A stretch of DNA of 5,440 nt, taken from positions 1 to 5,440 of the forward strand of contig JAFAQJ010000392.1 of NCBI GenBank assembly GCA_019246455.1. Reading direction: 5' to 3'. This DNA is from Pseudolabrys sp. GTDB taxonomy: Bacteria; Pseudomonadota; Alphaproteobacteria; Rhizobiales; Xanthobacteraceae. Below, piece after piece: positions 1-5,440 of this stretch. Position numbers and translations under genes: made by a program. The notes beneath the pieces were generated by a model that saw only the letters and a program-made list of their open reading frames with translations, made no database searches and was not told the DNA's origin. The number at the start of each line of letters is the position of its first letter. The stretch's first letter is position 1.

Positions 1-792
1 GTGGCCATGGTGTTCGACAAGCCGTCGACGCGGACGCGCGTGTCATTCGACGTCGGCATCCGTCAACTTGGGGGCGAGTCGATCACGCTGACCGGCGCTG
101 AGATGCAGCTTGGCCGCGGCGAGACCATCGCGGACACCGCGCGCGTGCTGTCGCGCTATGTCGACGCCATCGTGATCCGCACGCTCGACCATGAGCAGGT
201 CCAGGAGCTGGCCCGGTTTGCTTCGGTTCCGGTGATCAACGGGCTGACGCGGCGCTCGCATCCCTGCCAAGCCATGGCCGACGTCATGACCTTCGAGGAG
301 CATCGCGGCCCGATCAAGGGCCGCACCGTGGCCTGGACCGGCGACGCCGATAACGTGCTGGCGTCCTGGGCCCACGCTGCCGAGCGTTTCGAGTTCGCGT
401 TGAAAATCGCGACACCGGCCGAACTAAAGCCGAAGAAATGGTTGTTGGACTGGATCAAGGCGTCCAAGGCCGACATTGAGATCGGCCGCGATCCTGAGGA
501 CGCGGTGCGCGATGCCGACTGCGTTGTGACCGACACTTGGGTTTCAATGGGCGATCATGACGGTGTGGCGCGGCGGCACAACCTGCTCAAGCGGTATCAG
601 GTCAACGGGCGCCTGATGTCGAAAGCGAAACCAGACGCGCTGTTTATGCACTGCCTTCCTGCGCATCGCGGACAGGAAGTCACCGACGAGGTGATCGATG
701 GTCCGCAATCGGTGGTGTTTGACGAGGCCGAGAACCGCTTGCATGCCCAGAAGGGCATCCTGGCGTGGTGCCTGCACGCCGAAGCAGTCTGA
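1..792 (+). CDS. argF: Ornithine carbamoyltransferase, 5'-truncated by the window edge
   Basis: This enzyme joins carbamoyl phosphate to ornithine to give citrulline in cytoplasmic arginine synthesis. The visible 263 codons contain the carbamoyl-phosphate motif STRTR (residues 9-13 of the visible part), HPCQ (87-90), the ornithine-loop region DTWVSMG (178-184) and the catalytic HCLP (217-220, in MHCLPAHRG). Full-length family members are about 305-315 residues, so roughly 45-50 N-terminal residues lie outside the window. The GTG at position 1 is an internal valine codon, not the start, because the family's N-terminal helices precede this point. The HCLP and SMG-type ornithine motifs argue for ornithine rather than aspartate carbamoyltransferase. 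The frame is intact to its TGA. The next gene follows on the same strand after 65 bases, and argF next to hslO is an arrangement I recall from Rhizobiales genomes. Confidence 0.97.
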   Translation: MAMVFDKPSTRTRVSFDVGIRQLGGESITLTGAEMQLGRGETIADTARVLSRYVDAIVIRTLDHEQVQELARFASVPVINGLTRRSHPCQAMADVMTFEEHRGPIKGRTVAWTGDADNVLASWAHAAERFEFALKIATPAELKPKKWLLDWIKASKADIEIGRDPEDAVRDADCVVTDTWVSMGDHDGVARRHNLLKRYQVNGRLMSKAKPDALFMHCLPAHRGQEVTDEVIDGPQSVVFDEAENRLHAQKGILAWCLHAEAV

Positions 793-825
793 TCTGCTGT
801 TGGTTCCCGGCCTTTAGGCTCGCAT

Positions 826-837
826 TTGCGGCCGCAA
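826..837. repeat. 12-base perfect palindrome in the argF-hslO gap
   Basis: The sequence TTGCGGCCGCAA is self-complementary. It is loosely flanked by GGCT (817-820) and AGCC (837-840), which could extend a small imperfect hairpin. It lies 20 bases before the hslO start. No T-run follows, so it does not look like an intrinsic terminator. It could be a leader hairpin, an operator half-site pair, or chance in GC-rich DNA. No function is assigned. Confidence 0.3.
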
Positions 838-857
838 GCCCTACATAGGCACTTGCC

Positions 858-1877
858 ATGACCGACCCGCAGGCGAATCCCCACATCGCGATCCCGAGCC
901 GAACCCCCGCCGTCACCAGTGCGGACGATACCGTGATGCCGTTCGAGGTTGCTGCACTCGACGTGCGCGGCCGCATCGTGCGGCTCGGGCCTGTGATCGA
1001 CGAGATCATCCAGAAGCACAATTATCCCGAGCCGGTGTCGAAGCTGCTCGGCGAGGCTATCGTGCTTACCGTCATGCTCGGCACCGCGCTCAAGATCGAC
1101 GGCCGGCTGATCCTGCAAACGCAGACGGAAGGGCCGGTGCGCATGCTGGTGGTCGACTTTACGGCCCCGGACAAGGTGCGCGCCTGCGCGCGTTTCGATT
1201 TGGCGCGTGTCGAGGCGGCGATCGCCTCCGGGAACGCGGATGGTGGGGCGCTGCTCGGCCAGGGTCACCTCGCCATGACGATTGACCAAGGTCCAGACAT
1301 GAACCGCTACCAGGGGCTGGTCGCGCTCGATGGCCGCGGTCTTGAGGCGGCGGCACACGAATATTTCCTACGGTCGGAGCAGATTCCGACCCGCGTTCGC
1401 CTTGCTGTGGCCGAGCAGTTCGTTGCTGGTGAGGGCGGCCCGCACAAGCATTGGCGCGCCGGTGGCATCCTTCTGCAATTCCTGCCGCGAGCGCCGGAAC
1501 GTGCGCGCGTGGCCGATCTTCATCCAGGCGATGCGCCGGAAGGTACGCCGGCGCATACGGTTGAGGAAGACGATGCCTGGGTGGAGGGCCGTGCGCTGAT
1601 CGATACCGTTGAGGATATCGAGCTGATCGACCCCGATGTGTCGAGCGAAAGGCTTGCTTATCGGCTGTTCCACGAGCGTGGCGTGCGCGTATTCAAAAGT
1701 TCGGAAGTGCGCGCCGAGTGCTCATGCTCCCGCGAGACCGTTGAATCGATGCTGCGGTCATTCTCGCAGGACGACCGCGACCACATGGTCGAGAATGGCA
1801 AGATTTCCGTGACTTGCGAATTCTGCAGCGCCCATTATCAGTTTGCTCCTGCCGACGTCGGCGCGAACGCGAACTAA
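858..1877 (+). CDS. hslO: Redox-regulated molecular chaperone Hsp33
   Basis: Hsp33 is a cytoplasmic holdase that is switched on by oxidation and protects unfolding proteins during oxidative and heat stress. The C-terminal zinc-binding redox switch is complete: Cys288-x-Cys290 (in AECSCS) and Cys320-x2-Cys323 (in TCEFC), about 30 residues apart as in the E. coli protein. The N-terminal substrate-binding domain begins near residue 29 (FEVAALDVRGRIVRLG) and includes LLGEAIVLT and the GQGHLAMTIDQG segment typical of the family. The protein has 339 residues against about 290 in E. coli. The extra length is mainly a low-complexity N-terminal stretch of about 28 residues, which I recall in alphaproteobacterial homologues. 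The ATG at 858 has only a weak AGG 8 bases upstream. An in-frame ATG at residue 27 is the alternative start. A secreted YkuD-type gene begins 12 bases after the stop, suggesting co-transcription. Confidence 0.96.
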   Translation: MTDPQANPHIAIPSRTPAVTSADDTVMPFEVAALDVRGRIVRLGPVIDEIIQKHNYPEPVSKLLGEAIVLTVMLGTALKIDGRLILQTQTEGPVRMLVVDFTAPDKVRACARFDLARVEAAIASGNADGGALLGQGHLAMTIDQGPDMNRYQGLVALDGRGLEAAAHEYFLRSEQIPTRVRLAVAEQFVAGEGGPHKHWRAGGILLQFLPRAPERARVADLHPGDAPEGTPAHTVEEDDAWVEGRALIDTVEDIELIDPDVSSERLAYRLFHERGVRVFKSSEVRAECSCSRETVESMLRSFSQDDRDHMVENGKISVTCEFCSAHYQFAPADVGANAN

Positions 1878-1889
1878 GGCTCTGGAGCG

Positions 1890-2597
1890 ATGCGGATTGC
1901 CACTTTTGCTGCGCTCGTAGCATTCGTCTTTCCGCCCGTTGCGCTCGGTCAAACCTGTCCCGAGCCTCTAGCCTCGGCGAAGCGGCTCGTTTTAGTGGTC
2001 GCTGATGATTTCACGACTAACAAGGCCAGCCTGCAGCGCTTCGAACGCGATGCTCCGAATGGCGCCTGGCGCATGGCTGGAGGGCCGATCTCGGCGCTGA
2101 TCGGTCTCAAGGGCATGGCGTGGTCACAGTCGTTCCGATCGCTGGCAAAGCGCGGTGAACCGGTGAAATATGACGGCGACAAGCGCATCCCGGCCGGCAT
2201 CTACAAGATCGGCCGGCCGTTCGGCCTGGCCGCATCCAAACGAGCGAATTATCTACAACTGCGCGAGGGCACCGTTTGCGTCGATGATGTGCTCTCGCCC
2301 GCATACAACACGATTATCTCGCGCGCCGAGGTCGGTCCAAAGGTGCACGGCGAGAACATGTGGCGCGTGCCGGATTACAAGCAGGGCCTCGTAGTTGACT
2401 ATCCGACCCAGGCGCTGTTGCGCGCCGGCTCCTGCATTTTTATCCATGTCGCGCTGCCGGGCAAAACCGGCACCGCCGGCTGCGTCGCGCTGGCGGAGGC
2501 GGAGGTGATTGCGCTGCAGGACTTCGCCGAGCCGGGCGCCGTGCTGGCGGTCTTGCCGAAGAGCGCGCTGGGCCGCGTGAGCTGCCTGCCTAATTGA
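1890..2597 (+). CDS. Secreted L,D-transpeptidase-like protein (YkuD catalytic motif, COG3786-type)
   Basis: The 235-residue product starts with a signal peptide (hydrophobic core about residues 4-18, likely cut after Ala-Leu-Gly20), so it should act in the periplasm. Landmarks of the YkuD family branch related to COG3786 appear in order: DGDKRIPAGIYKIG (95-108), CVDD..SPAYN (130-140), GSCIFIH (180-186) and GTAGCVAL (194-201). His186 and Cys198 fit the catalytic His and nucleophilic Cys of L,D-transpeptidases. That family makes 3-3 peptidoglycan crosslinks or attaches proteins to peptidoglycan, but this branch is poorly characterised, so the exact substrate is unknown. TAAGG at 1875-1879 gives a plausible ribosome site about 10 bases before the ATG, and a closer GGAG lies at 1884-1887. 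The gene follows hslO by 12 bases, and its 3' end overlaps the convergent apaG by 8 bases. Confidence 0.85.
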   Translation: MRIATFAALVAFVFPPVALGQTCPEPLASAKRLVLVVADDFTTNKASLQRFERDAPNGAWRMAGGPISALIGLKGMAWSQSFRSLAKRGEPVKYDGDKRIPAGIYKIGRPFGLAASKRANYLQLREGTVCVDDVLSPAYNTIISRAEVGPKVHGENMWRVPDYKQGLVVDYPTQALLRAGSCIFIHVALPGKTGTAGCVALAEAEVIALQDFAEPGAVLAVLPKSALGRVSCLPN

Positions 2598-2982
2598 TGA
2601 TGCGCTCGACGTCGGAAGTATCGAGCGAGAAGGCGGGGATCGCGATGTCGAATTGCTCGCCTTTGTCGGTCACCATGCCGTAGCTGCCGTGCATGAAGCC
2701 GGAGGACGTCTGGAGCGGCACGCCGCTCGTGTATTCATATGACTCGCCCGGCTTGAGGACGGGTTCTTCGCCGACCACACCGGCGCCCTTGACTTCCTGC
2801 CGCCGACCATTGGCGTCCGTGATCTGCCAGTGGCGGGTCTTGAGCTGCACGATGTCGGGCCCGCCATTGCGGGTGTCGATCGTATAGGCCCAGAAGTAAT
2901 AGCCGTTGCCCGGCGACGAGCGCTCCGCGACATAGCGCGGCTTGGCGGTAACTTCGATTTGTCGGGTGACGGCGCGGTACAT
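2590..2982 (-). CDS. apaG: ApaG domain protein (ApaG/CorD family)
   Basis: The 130-residue protein matches the ApaG family along its length and is close to the usual size of about 125-130. Visible hallmarks are the start MYRAVTR, the FWAYTI strand (30-35), VQLKTRHWQITDANG (45-59), the GxGxxG motif GAGVVG (66-71), LKPGESYEYTSG (76-87) and GFMHGSYGM (95-103). The fold is a fibronectin type III-like beta sandwich. The family was linked genetically to cobalt and magnesium resistance (CorD) and to the apaH region of enterobacteria, but its biochemical role remains unclear. The ATG at 2980-2982 is supported by the conserved N-terminus, although no good Shine-Dalgarno precedes it. The gene is divergent from opgC with 70 bases between starts, and convergent with the transpeptidase-like gene. 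Confidence 0.96.
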   Translation of the reverse strand: MYRAVTRQIEVTAKPRYVAERSSPGNGYYFWAYTIDTRNGGPDIVQLKTRHWQITDANGRRQEVKGAGVVGEEPVLKPGESYEYTSGVPLQTSSGFMHGSYGMVTDKGEQFDIAIPAFSLDTSDVERIIN

Positions 2983-3012
2983 ATTGTAAGTTCTGCCACA
3001 AAGTATTGTCAG
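2983..3012 (-). promoter_or_regulatory. Sigma-70-like hexamer pair immediately upstream of apaG
   Basis: Read on the minus strand, CTGACA (3012-3007) and TACAAT (2988-2983) each match the consensus hexamers at 5 of 6 positions, with an 18-base spacer. The -10-like hexamer directly abuts the apaG ATG. Transcription from it would therefore begin at or just inside codon 2, which fits poorly with normal initiation at that ATG. It may be a chance match or a promoter with unusual geometry. Confidence 0.25.
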
Positions 3013-3052
3013 GAATTATGGCCGAAAGGCCACGCGAAAGAAAAGCCGTCCA

Positions 3053-4210
3053 ATGGCGTTGCCAGAATCCGAACGCGATCTGCGGCTCGATTTTTTTCGC
3101 GGTATCGCGCTCTGGCTCATCTTTCTCGACCACATTCCGTCCAATGTCGTGAACTGGATCACGATCCGGAACTACGGCTTCAGTGACGCGACGGAAATTT
3201 TCGTCTTCATCTCCGGATTTACCGTGGCCTATGTCTACGGCCGTGCGATGCGCGAGATCGGTTTCATTGTCGCCGCCGCGCGCATCCTCAAGCGCGCGTG
3301 GCAAATCTACGTCGCCCATGTGTTCCTATTTGCGATCTACCTCGCGGAGATCGCTTATGTCGCGCAGAGCTTCGACAACCCGCTCTACGGCGAGGAAATG
3401 GGCATCGTCGATTTCCTCAAGCAGCCCGATGTCACGATTCTCCAGGCGTTGATGCTAAAGTTCAAGCCAGTCAATATGGACGTGCTGCCGCTATATATCG
3501 TGCTGCTGCTCGGTTTCGCGCCGATGCTATGGCTGTTGCAGCGCAGTCCCTCGCTCGGGCTCGCGACCTCCGCGTTGCTTTACGCATTGATGTGGTGGTT
3601 TGACTGGAATTTTCCGGCCTATCCGAGCGGCACATGGGCGTTCAATCCACTCGCCTGGCAGTTGCTGTTCGTGTTCGGCGCCTGGTGCGCGCTCGGTGGC
3701 GCGCAACGTCTCGCGCTTTGGTTGCGCTCACCAATCATTCGCGGGCTTGCCCTCGCTTATCTCGTATTCGCGTTCACCATCGCGATGTCGTGGTATTTCC
3801 CGCGGCTCGGCAATCTGGTGCCGCGAATTGTCGGCGAGCTGATTTATCCGATCGACAAGGCGAACCTCGACGTGTTGCGCATCGCGCATTTCCTGTCGCT
3901 AGCTGTGATCACCGTGTGGCTCGTGCCGCGCGACGCGCGTTGGTTGGAATCGCCGCTCGCGTGGCCGGCCATTATTTGTGGGCAACACTCGCTGGAGACC
4001 TTCTGCCTCGGCGTCTTCCTGTCGTTTGCCGGGCATTTCGTGTTCACCGAAGTGTCGAACCGGCTGTGGGTGCAGGTGGCCGTGAGCCTGGCCGGCATCG
4101 GCATTATGGTCGGCGTGGCCTGGCTAATTTCGTGGTATAGAAGGGCGGAGCGAGGAGCCGGACCGCCGCCGCCCGCTAAGCGGCCGCGTCTGGTGCGGGG
4201 CGCAGCATGA
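3053..4210 (+). CDS. opgC: OpgC-family membrane acyltransferase (osmoregulated periplasmic glucan modification)
   Basis: OpgC proteins are inner-membrane acyltransferases that add succinyl groups to osmoregulated periplasmic glucans. The 385-residue product shows family signatures RDLRLDFFRGIAL (8-20), SDATEIFVFISGF (44-56), FNPLAWQLLFVFGAW (197-211), KANLDVLRIAHF (269-280) and HSLETFCLGVFLSF (312-325). Arg16 and His27 are ten residues apart, matching the R-x10-H motif of acyltransferase-3 proteins. About ten hydrophobic segments can be seen (near 14-30, 45-64, 86-105, 144-163, 169-183, 200-216, 229-248, 276-292, 302-330, 338-361). They are followed by a basic, proline-rich tail (363-385) that is probably cytoplasmic. 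The ATG at 3053 is the first in frame and sits just before the conserved motif, but its ribosome site is weak. The stop overlaps the next start as ATGA, indicating translational coupling to the SGNH gene. No glucan synthase is in view, so the glycan substrate is inferred from the family. Confidence 0.93.
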   Translation: MALPESERDLRLDFFRGIALWLIFLDHIPSNVVNWITIRNYGFSDATEIFVFISGFTVAYVYGRAMREIGFIVAAARILKRAWQIYVAHVFLFAIYLAEIAYVAQSFDNPLYGEEMGIVDFLKQPDVTILQALMLKFKPVNMDVLPLYIVLLLGFAPMLWLLQRSPSLGLATSALLYALMWWFDWNFPAYPSGTWAFNPLAWQLLFVFGAWCALGGAQRLALWLRSPIIRGLALAYLVFAFTIAMSWYFPRLGNLVPRIVGELIYPIDKANLDVLRIAHFLSLAVITVWLVPRDARWLESPLAWPAIICGQHSLETFCLGVFLSFAGHFVFTEVSNRLWVQVAVSLAGIGIMVGVAWLISWYRRAERGAGPPPPAKRPRLVRGAA

Positions 4211-4971
4211 GAACGTGGGGCATCGTTCTTGTTGCATTGGGTGGGCTGGCCTTTGCGGCGTCAGCCGGCTTTGCCGTTGCGGACGACCATCCCGCCGAAT
4301 GCCGGGTCGGTGAACCGCAACTCGATAACAATTTCCCTCTGCCGCGGGTCGAAAAGGCGATTGCTGGCAAGCGTCTCGACATCCTCGTGGTCGGTGCGGG
4401 CTCCTCCACGCTACCCGGCCCGAATGGTGCGACGAATGCCTATCCCGCCCGGTTGCAAGCCGCTTTGAGCGAAAAACTGCCGGGAGTAGCGGTGAAAGTT
4501 TTGATCGATGTCAAAGTCAGCCGCACCGCGCCTGATAGTCTAAAGTCGTTACTGGGTGGCCTGGCATCGGTAAAGCCGTCACTTTTGGTATGGCAGGCGG
4601 GCACGGTAGATGCGATGAAAGGGATCGATCCGGACGCGTTCAGCGGAGCGCTCGGCGACGGCGTCGATGCTGCCCATAAAGCGGGCAGCGACGTCATTTT
4701 GGTCAATGGCCAATACAGTCCGCGCACGGAATCCATGATTGCGCTGGGTACTTACGCCGACAACATGCGCTGGGTTGCACTGCAACGAGAGATTCCACTG
4801 CTCGACCGCTTCGGCATCATGAAGTTGTGGTCCGAACTTGGCACTTTCGACTTCAGCACGCCCACGAAAAAACTTGACATCGCGGAGCGGGTGCACGATT
4901 GCATTGGGCGACTGCTAGCGGACCTCATCATAGAAGGGTCCAAGCCGGTCACGCCTGCGGGCGCGAATTAG
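4207..4971 (+). CDS. Secreted SGNH-fold protein with degenerate active site
   Basis: The 254-residue product begins with a signal peptide (hydrophobic about 5-25, likely cut after AVA25), so it is probably periplasmic. The mature part resembles SGNH/GDSL hydrolases: LDILVVGAGSST (57-68) fits block I with Ser67 as nucleophile, and LLVWQAGTVDA (126-136) is the block III strand. Other landmarks are eroded. Compared without gaps to the following gene, the block II glycine is Ser105 and the block III asparagine is Val134. No DxxH occurs near the C-terminus, where KKLDIAERVHDC (221-232) stands instead. Only two cysteines exist, Cys32 and Cys232, and they could form a disulphide bridging the ends of the mature domain. 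The start overlaps the opgC stop by 4 bases. The protein may be a non-catalytic paralogue that binds glycan or a partner enzyme. A divergent active enzyme is also possible. Confidence 0.85.
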   Translation: MRTWGIVLVALGGLAFAASAGFAVADDHPAECRVGEPQLDNNFPLPRVEKAIAGKRLDILVVGAGSSTLPGPNGATNAYPARLQAALSEKLPGVAVKVLIDVKVSRTAPDSLKSLLGGLASVKPSLLVWQAGTVDAMKGIDPDAFSGALGDGVDAAHKAGSDVILVNGQYSPRTESMIALGTYADNMRWVALQREIPLLDRFGIMKLWSELGTFDFSTPTKKLDIAERVHDCIGRLLADLIIEGSKPVTPAGAN

Positions 4972-4982
4972 GGTGGGGGGTT

Positions 4983-4985
4983 AGG
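4983..4985 (+). promoter_or_regulatory. Candidate ribosome binding site favouring a TTG start
   Basis: AGG within TTAGG lies 5 bases before the TTG at 4991, and a G-rich run precedes it. The competing GTG at 5018 has no comparable purine-rich site upstream. This supports, without proving, TTG 4991 as the start of the second SGNH gene. Confidence 0.35.
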
Positions 4986-4990
4986 TTACC

Positions 4991-5440
4991 TTGCCGGATG
5001 TCTCTGCTCACCGGGCGGTGAGATCTCTCGCCGCCGCTGCTTTGATTGCTGCGCTTGCTGCGCCAGGGATGGCGCGCGCGCAAAACACGGAGCATGCTTG
5101 CGGCGTTCCGCTTGATATCGTCCGCCTCAATAAGCCGCTGACGCACGTCGCCCACAAGATCGCATCGGGTGAACCGATCACGATCGTGGCGATCGGTTCG
5201 TCATCGACAGCGGGGGCCGGCGCGAGTTCCCCTGCAGCAAGCTATCCGAGCCGTCTTGAAGCCGAGCTTGGCAAACTATTTCCACGCCAGAAAATCACGG
5301 TGCTCAATCGTGGCGTCAACGGTGAGGAAGTTGGCGACATGTTGCGCCGCTTCGACACGGCGGTGGTGGCCGAGCATCCCGACCTCGTGCTTTGGCAACT
5401 CGGTACTAATTCGGTGCTGCGCGAACGGCCGATGATTGAT
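4991..5440 (+). CDS. Secreted SGNH/GDSL hydrolase, 3'-truncated by the window end, non-ATG start
   Basis: This open frame follows a TAG at 4982-4984 and stays open to the window edge (150 codons from TTG 4991). It encodes a signal peptide (hydrophobic about residues 12-25, ending ARA30 before QNTEHAC) and then an SGNH hydrolase domain. Block I is IVAIGSSSTAG (65-75, nucleophile probably Ser71), block II NRGVNGE (106-112, Gly111), and block III WQLGTNS (135-141, Asn140). The DxxH block must lie beyond the window. The family includes esterases, lipases and carbohydrate O-acetyl esterases or transferases; the substrate here is unknown. Start choice: TTG 4991 has a spaced AGG, and GTG 5018 would give a shorter but still workable signal peptide. 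The only in-frame ATG before the domain (5069) falls at the cleavage region and would destroy the signal. It is a paralogue of the preceding gene, sharing C-x-V, PL-x2-V-x3-IA and WQ-x-GT. Confidence 0.85.
   Translation, partial: MPDVSAHRAVRSLAAAALIAALAAPGMARAQNTEHACGVPLDIVRLNKPLTHVAHKIASGEPITIVAIGSSSTAGAGASSPAASYPSRLEAELGKLFPRQKITVLNRGVNGEEVGDMLRRFDTAVVAEHPDLVLWQLGTNSVLRERPMID

Noticed and set aside
826..837. Palindrome after argF as an intrinsic terminator
   Set aside because: It has no following T-run and a very short central loop, and it sits close to the hslO start. It is kept only as a palindrome.
597..1358. Long minus-strand open frame opposite argF and hslO
   Set aside because: It is antisense to two well-recognised genes, its arginine- and histidine-rich translation resembles no family, and such frames are common opposite GC-rich coding DNA.
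3091..3097. Seven-T run as a sign that opgC is frameshifted
   Set aside because: The translation on both sides matches the OpgC family in one continuous frame (RDLRLDFFRGIAL), so no disruption is present.
3634..4140. 168-codon plus-strand frame inside opgC
   Set aside because: It lies entirely within opgC in another reading frame, its composition is arginine/alanine-rich shadow sequence, and OpgC motifs are intact in the main frame.
4971..4985. G-rich run between the two SGNH genes as a possible G-quadruplex
   Set aside because: The runs are irregular (3, 6 and 2 G) and could form at best a weak two-layer structure. A ribosome-site role is simpler.
5169..5435. 88-codon plus-strand frame near the window end
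   Set aside because: It is out of frame with the SGNH domain whose blocks I-III are clear in the same DNA, so it is a shadow.

Overview
The window looks like chromosomal DNA of an alphaproteobacterium, most likely in the order Hyphomicrobiales (relatives of Bradyrhizobium, Rhodopseudomonas or Pseudolabrys). This rests on GC-rich coding DNA, an ArgF gene followed by the redox chaperone Hsp33, an ApaG beginning MYRAVTR, and an OpgC-type acyltransferase. No genus can be fixed from the sequence alone. I see no mobile element, CRISPR array, tRNA or rRNA. Genes are tightly packed and no gene-free stretch exceeds about 70 bases.

Left part, plus strand (1-2597): the 3' part of argF (ornithine carbamoyltransferase, truncated by the window edge), then hslO (Hsp33), then a secreted YkuD-type protein carrying an L,D-transpeptidase catalytic motif. 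Spacings are 65 and 12 bases, so the three may share a transcript. Middle, minus strand (2590-2982): apaG, which converges on the transpeptidase-like gene and overlaps its end by 8 bases.

Right part, plus strand (3053-5440): opgC, a polytopic membrane acyltransferase, runs by a 4-base ATGA overlap into a gene for a secreted SGNH-fold protein. A second secreted SGNH protein follows 19 bases later; it uses a non-ATG start and is cut by the window end. The first SGNH protein keeps the serine block but has lost the block II glycine, the block III asparagine and any recognisable DxxH. The second keeps everything visible so far.

The most interesting reading is that opgC plus the two SGNH genes form an envelope-glycan acylation cassette. 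In it the membrane acyltransferase and its periplasmic SGNH partners are separate proteins rather than one AT3-SGNH fusion, and one partner appears to be a non-catalytic paralogue. The gene families are well supported. The joint function is inference.
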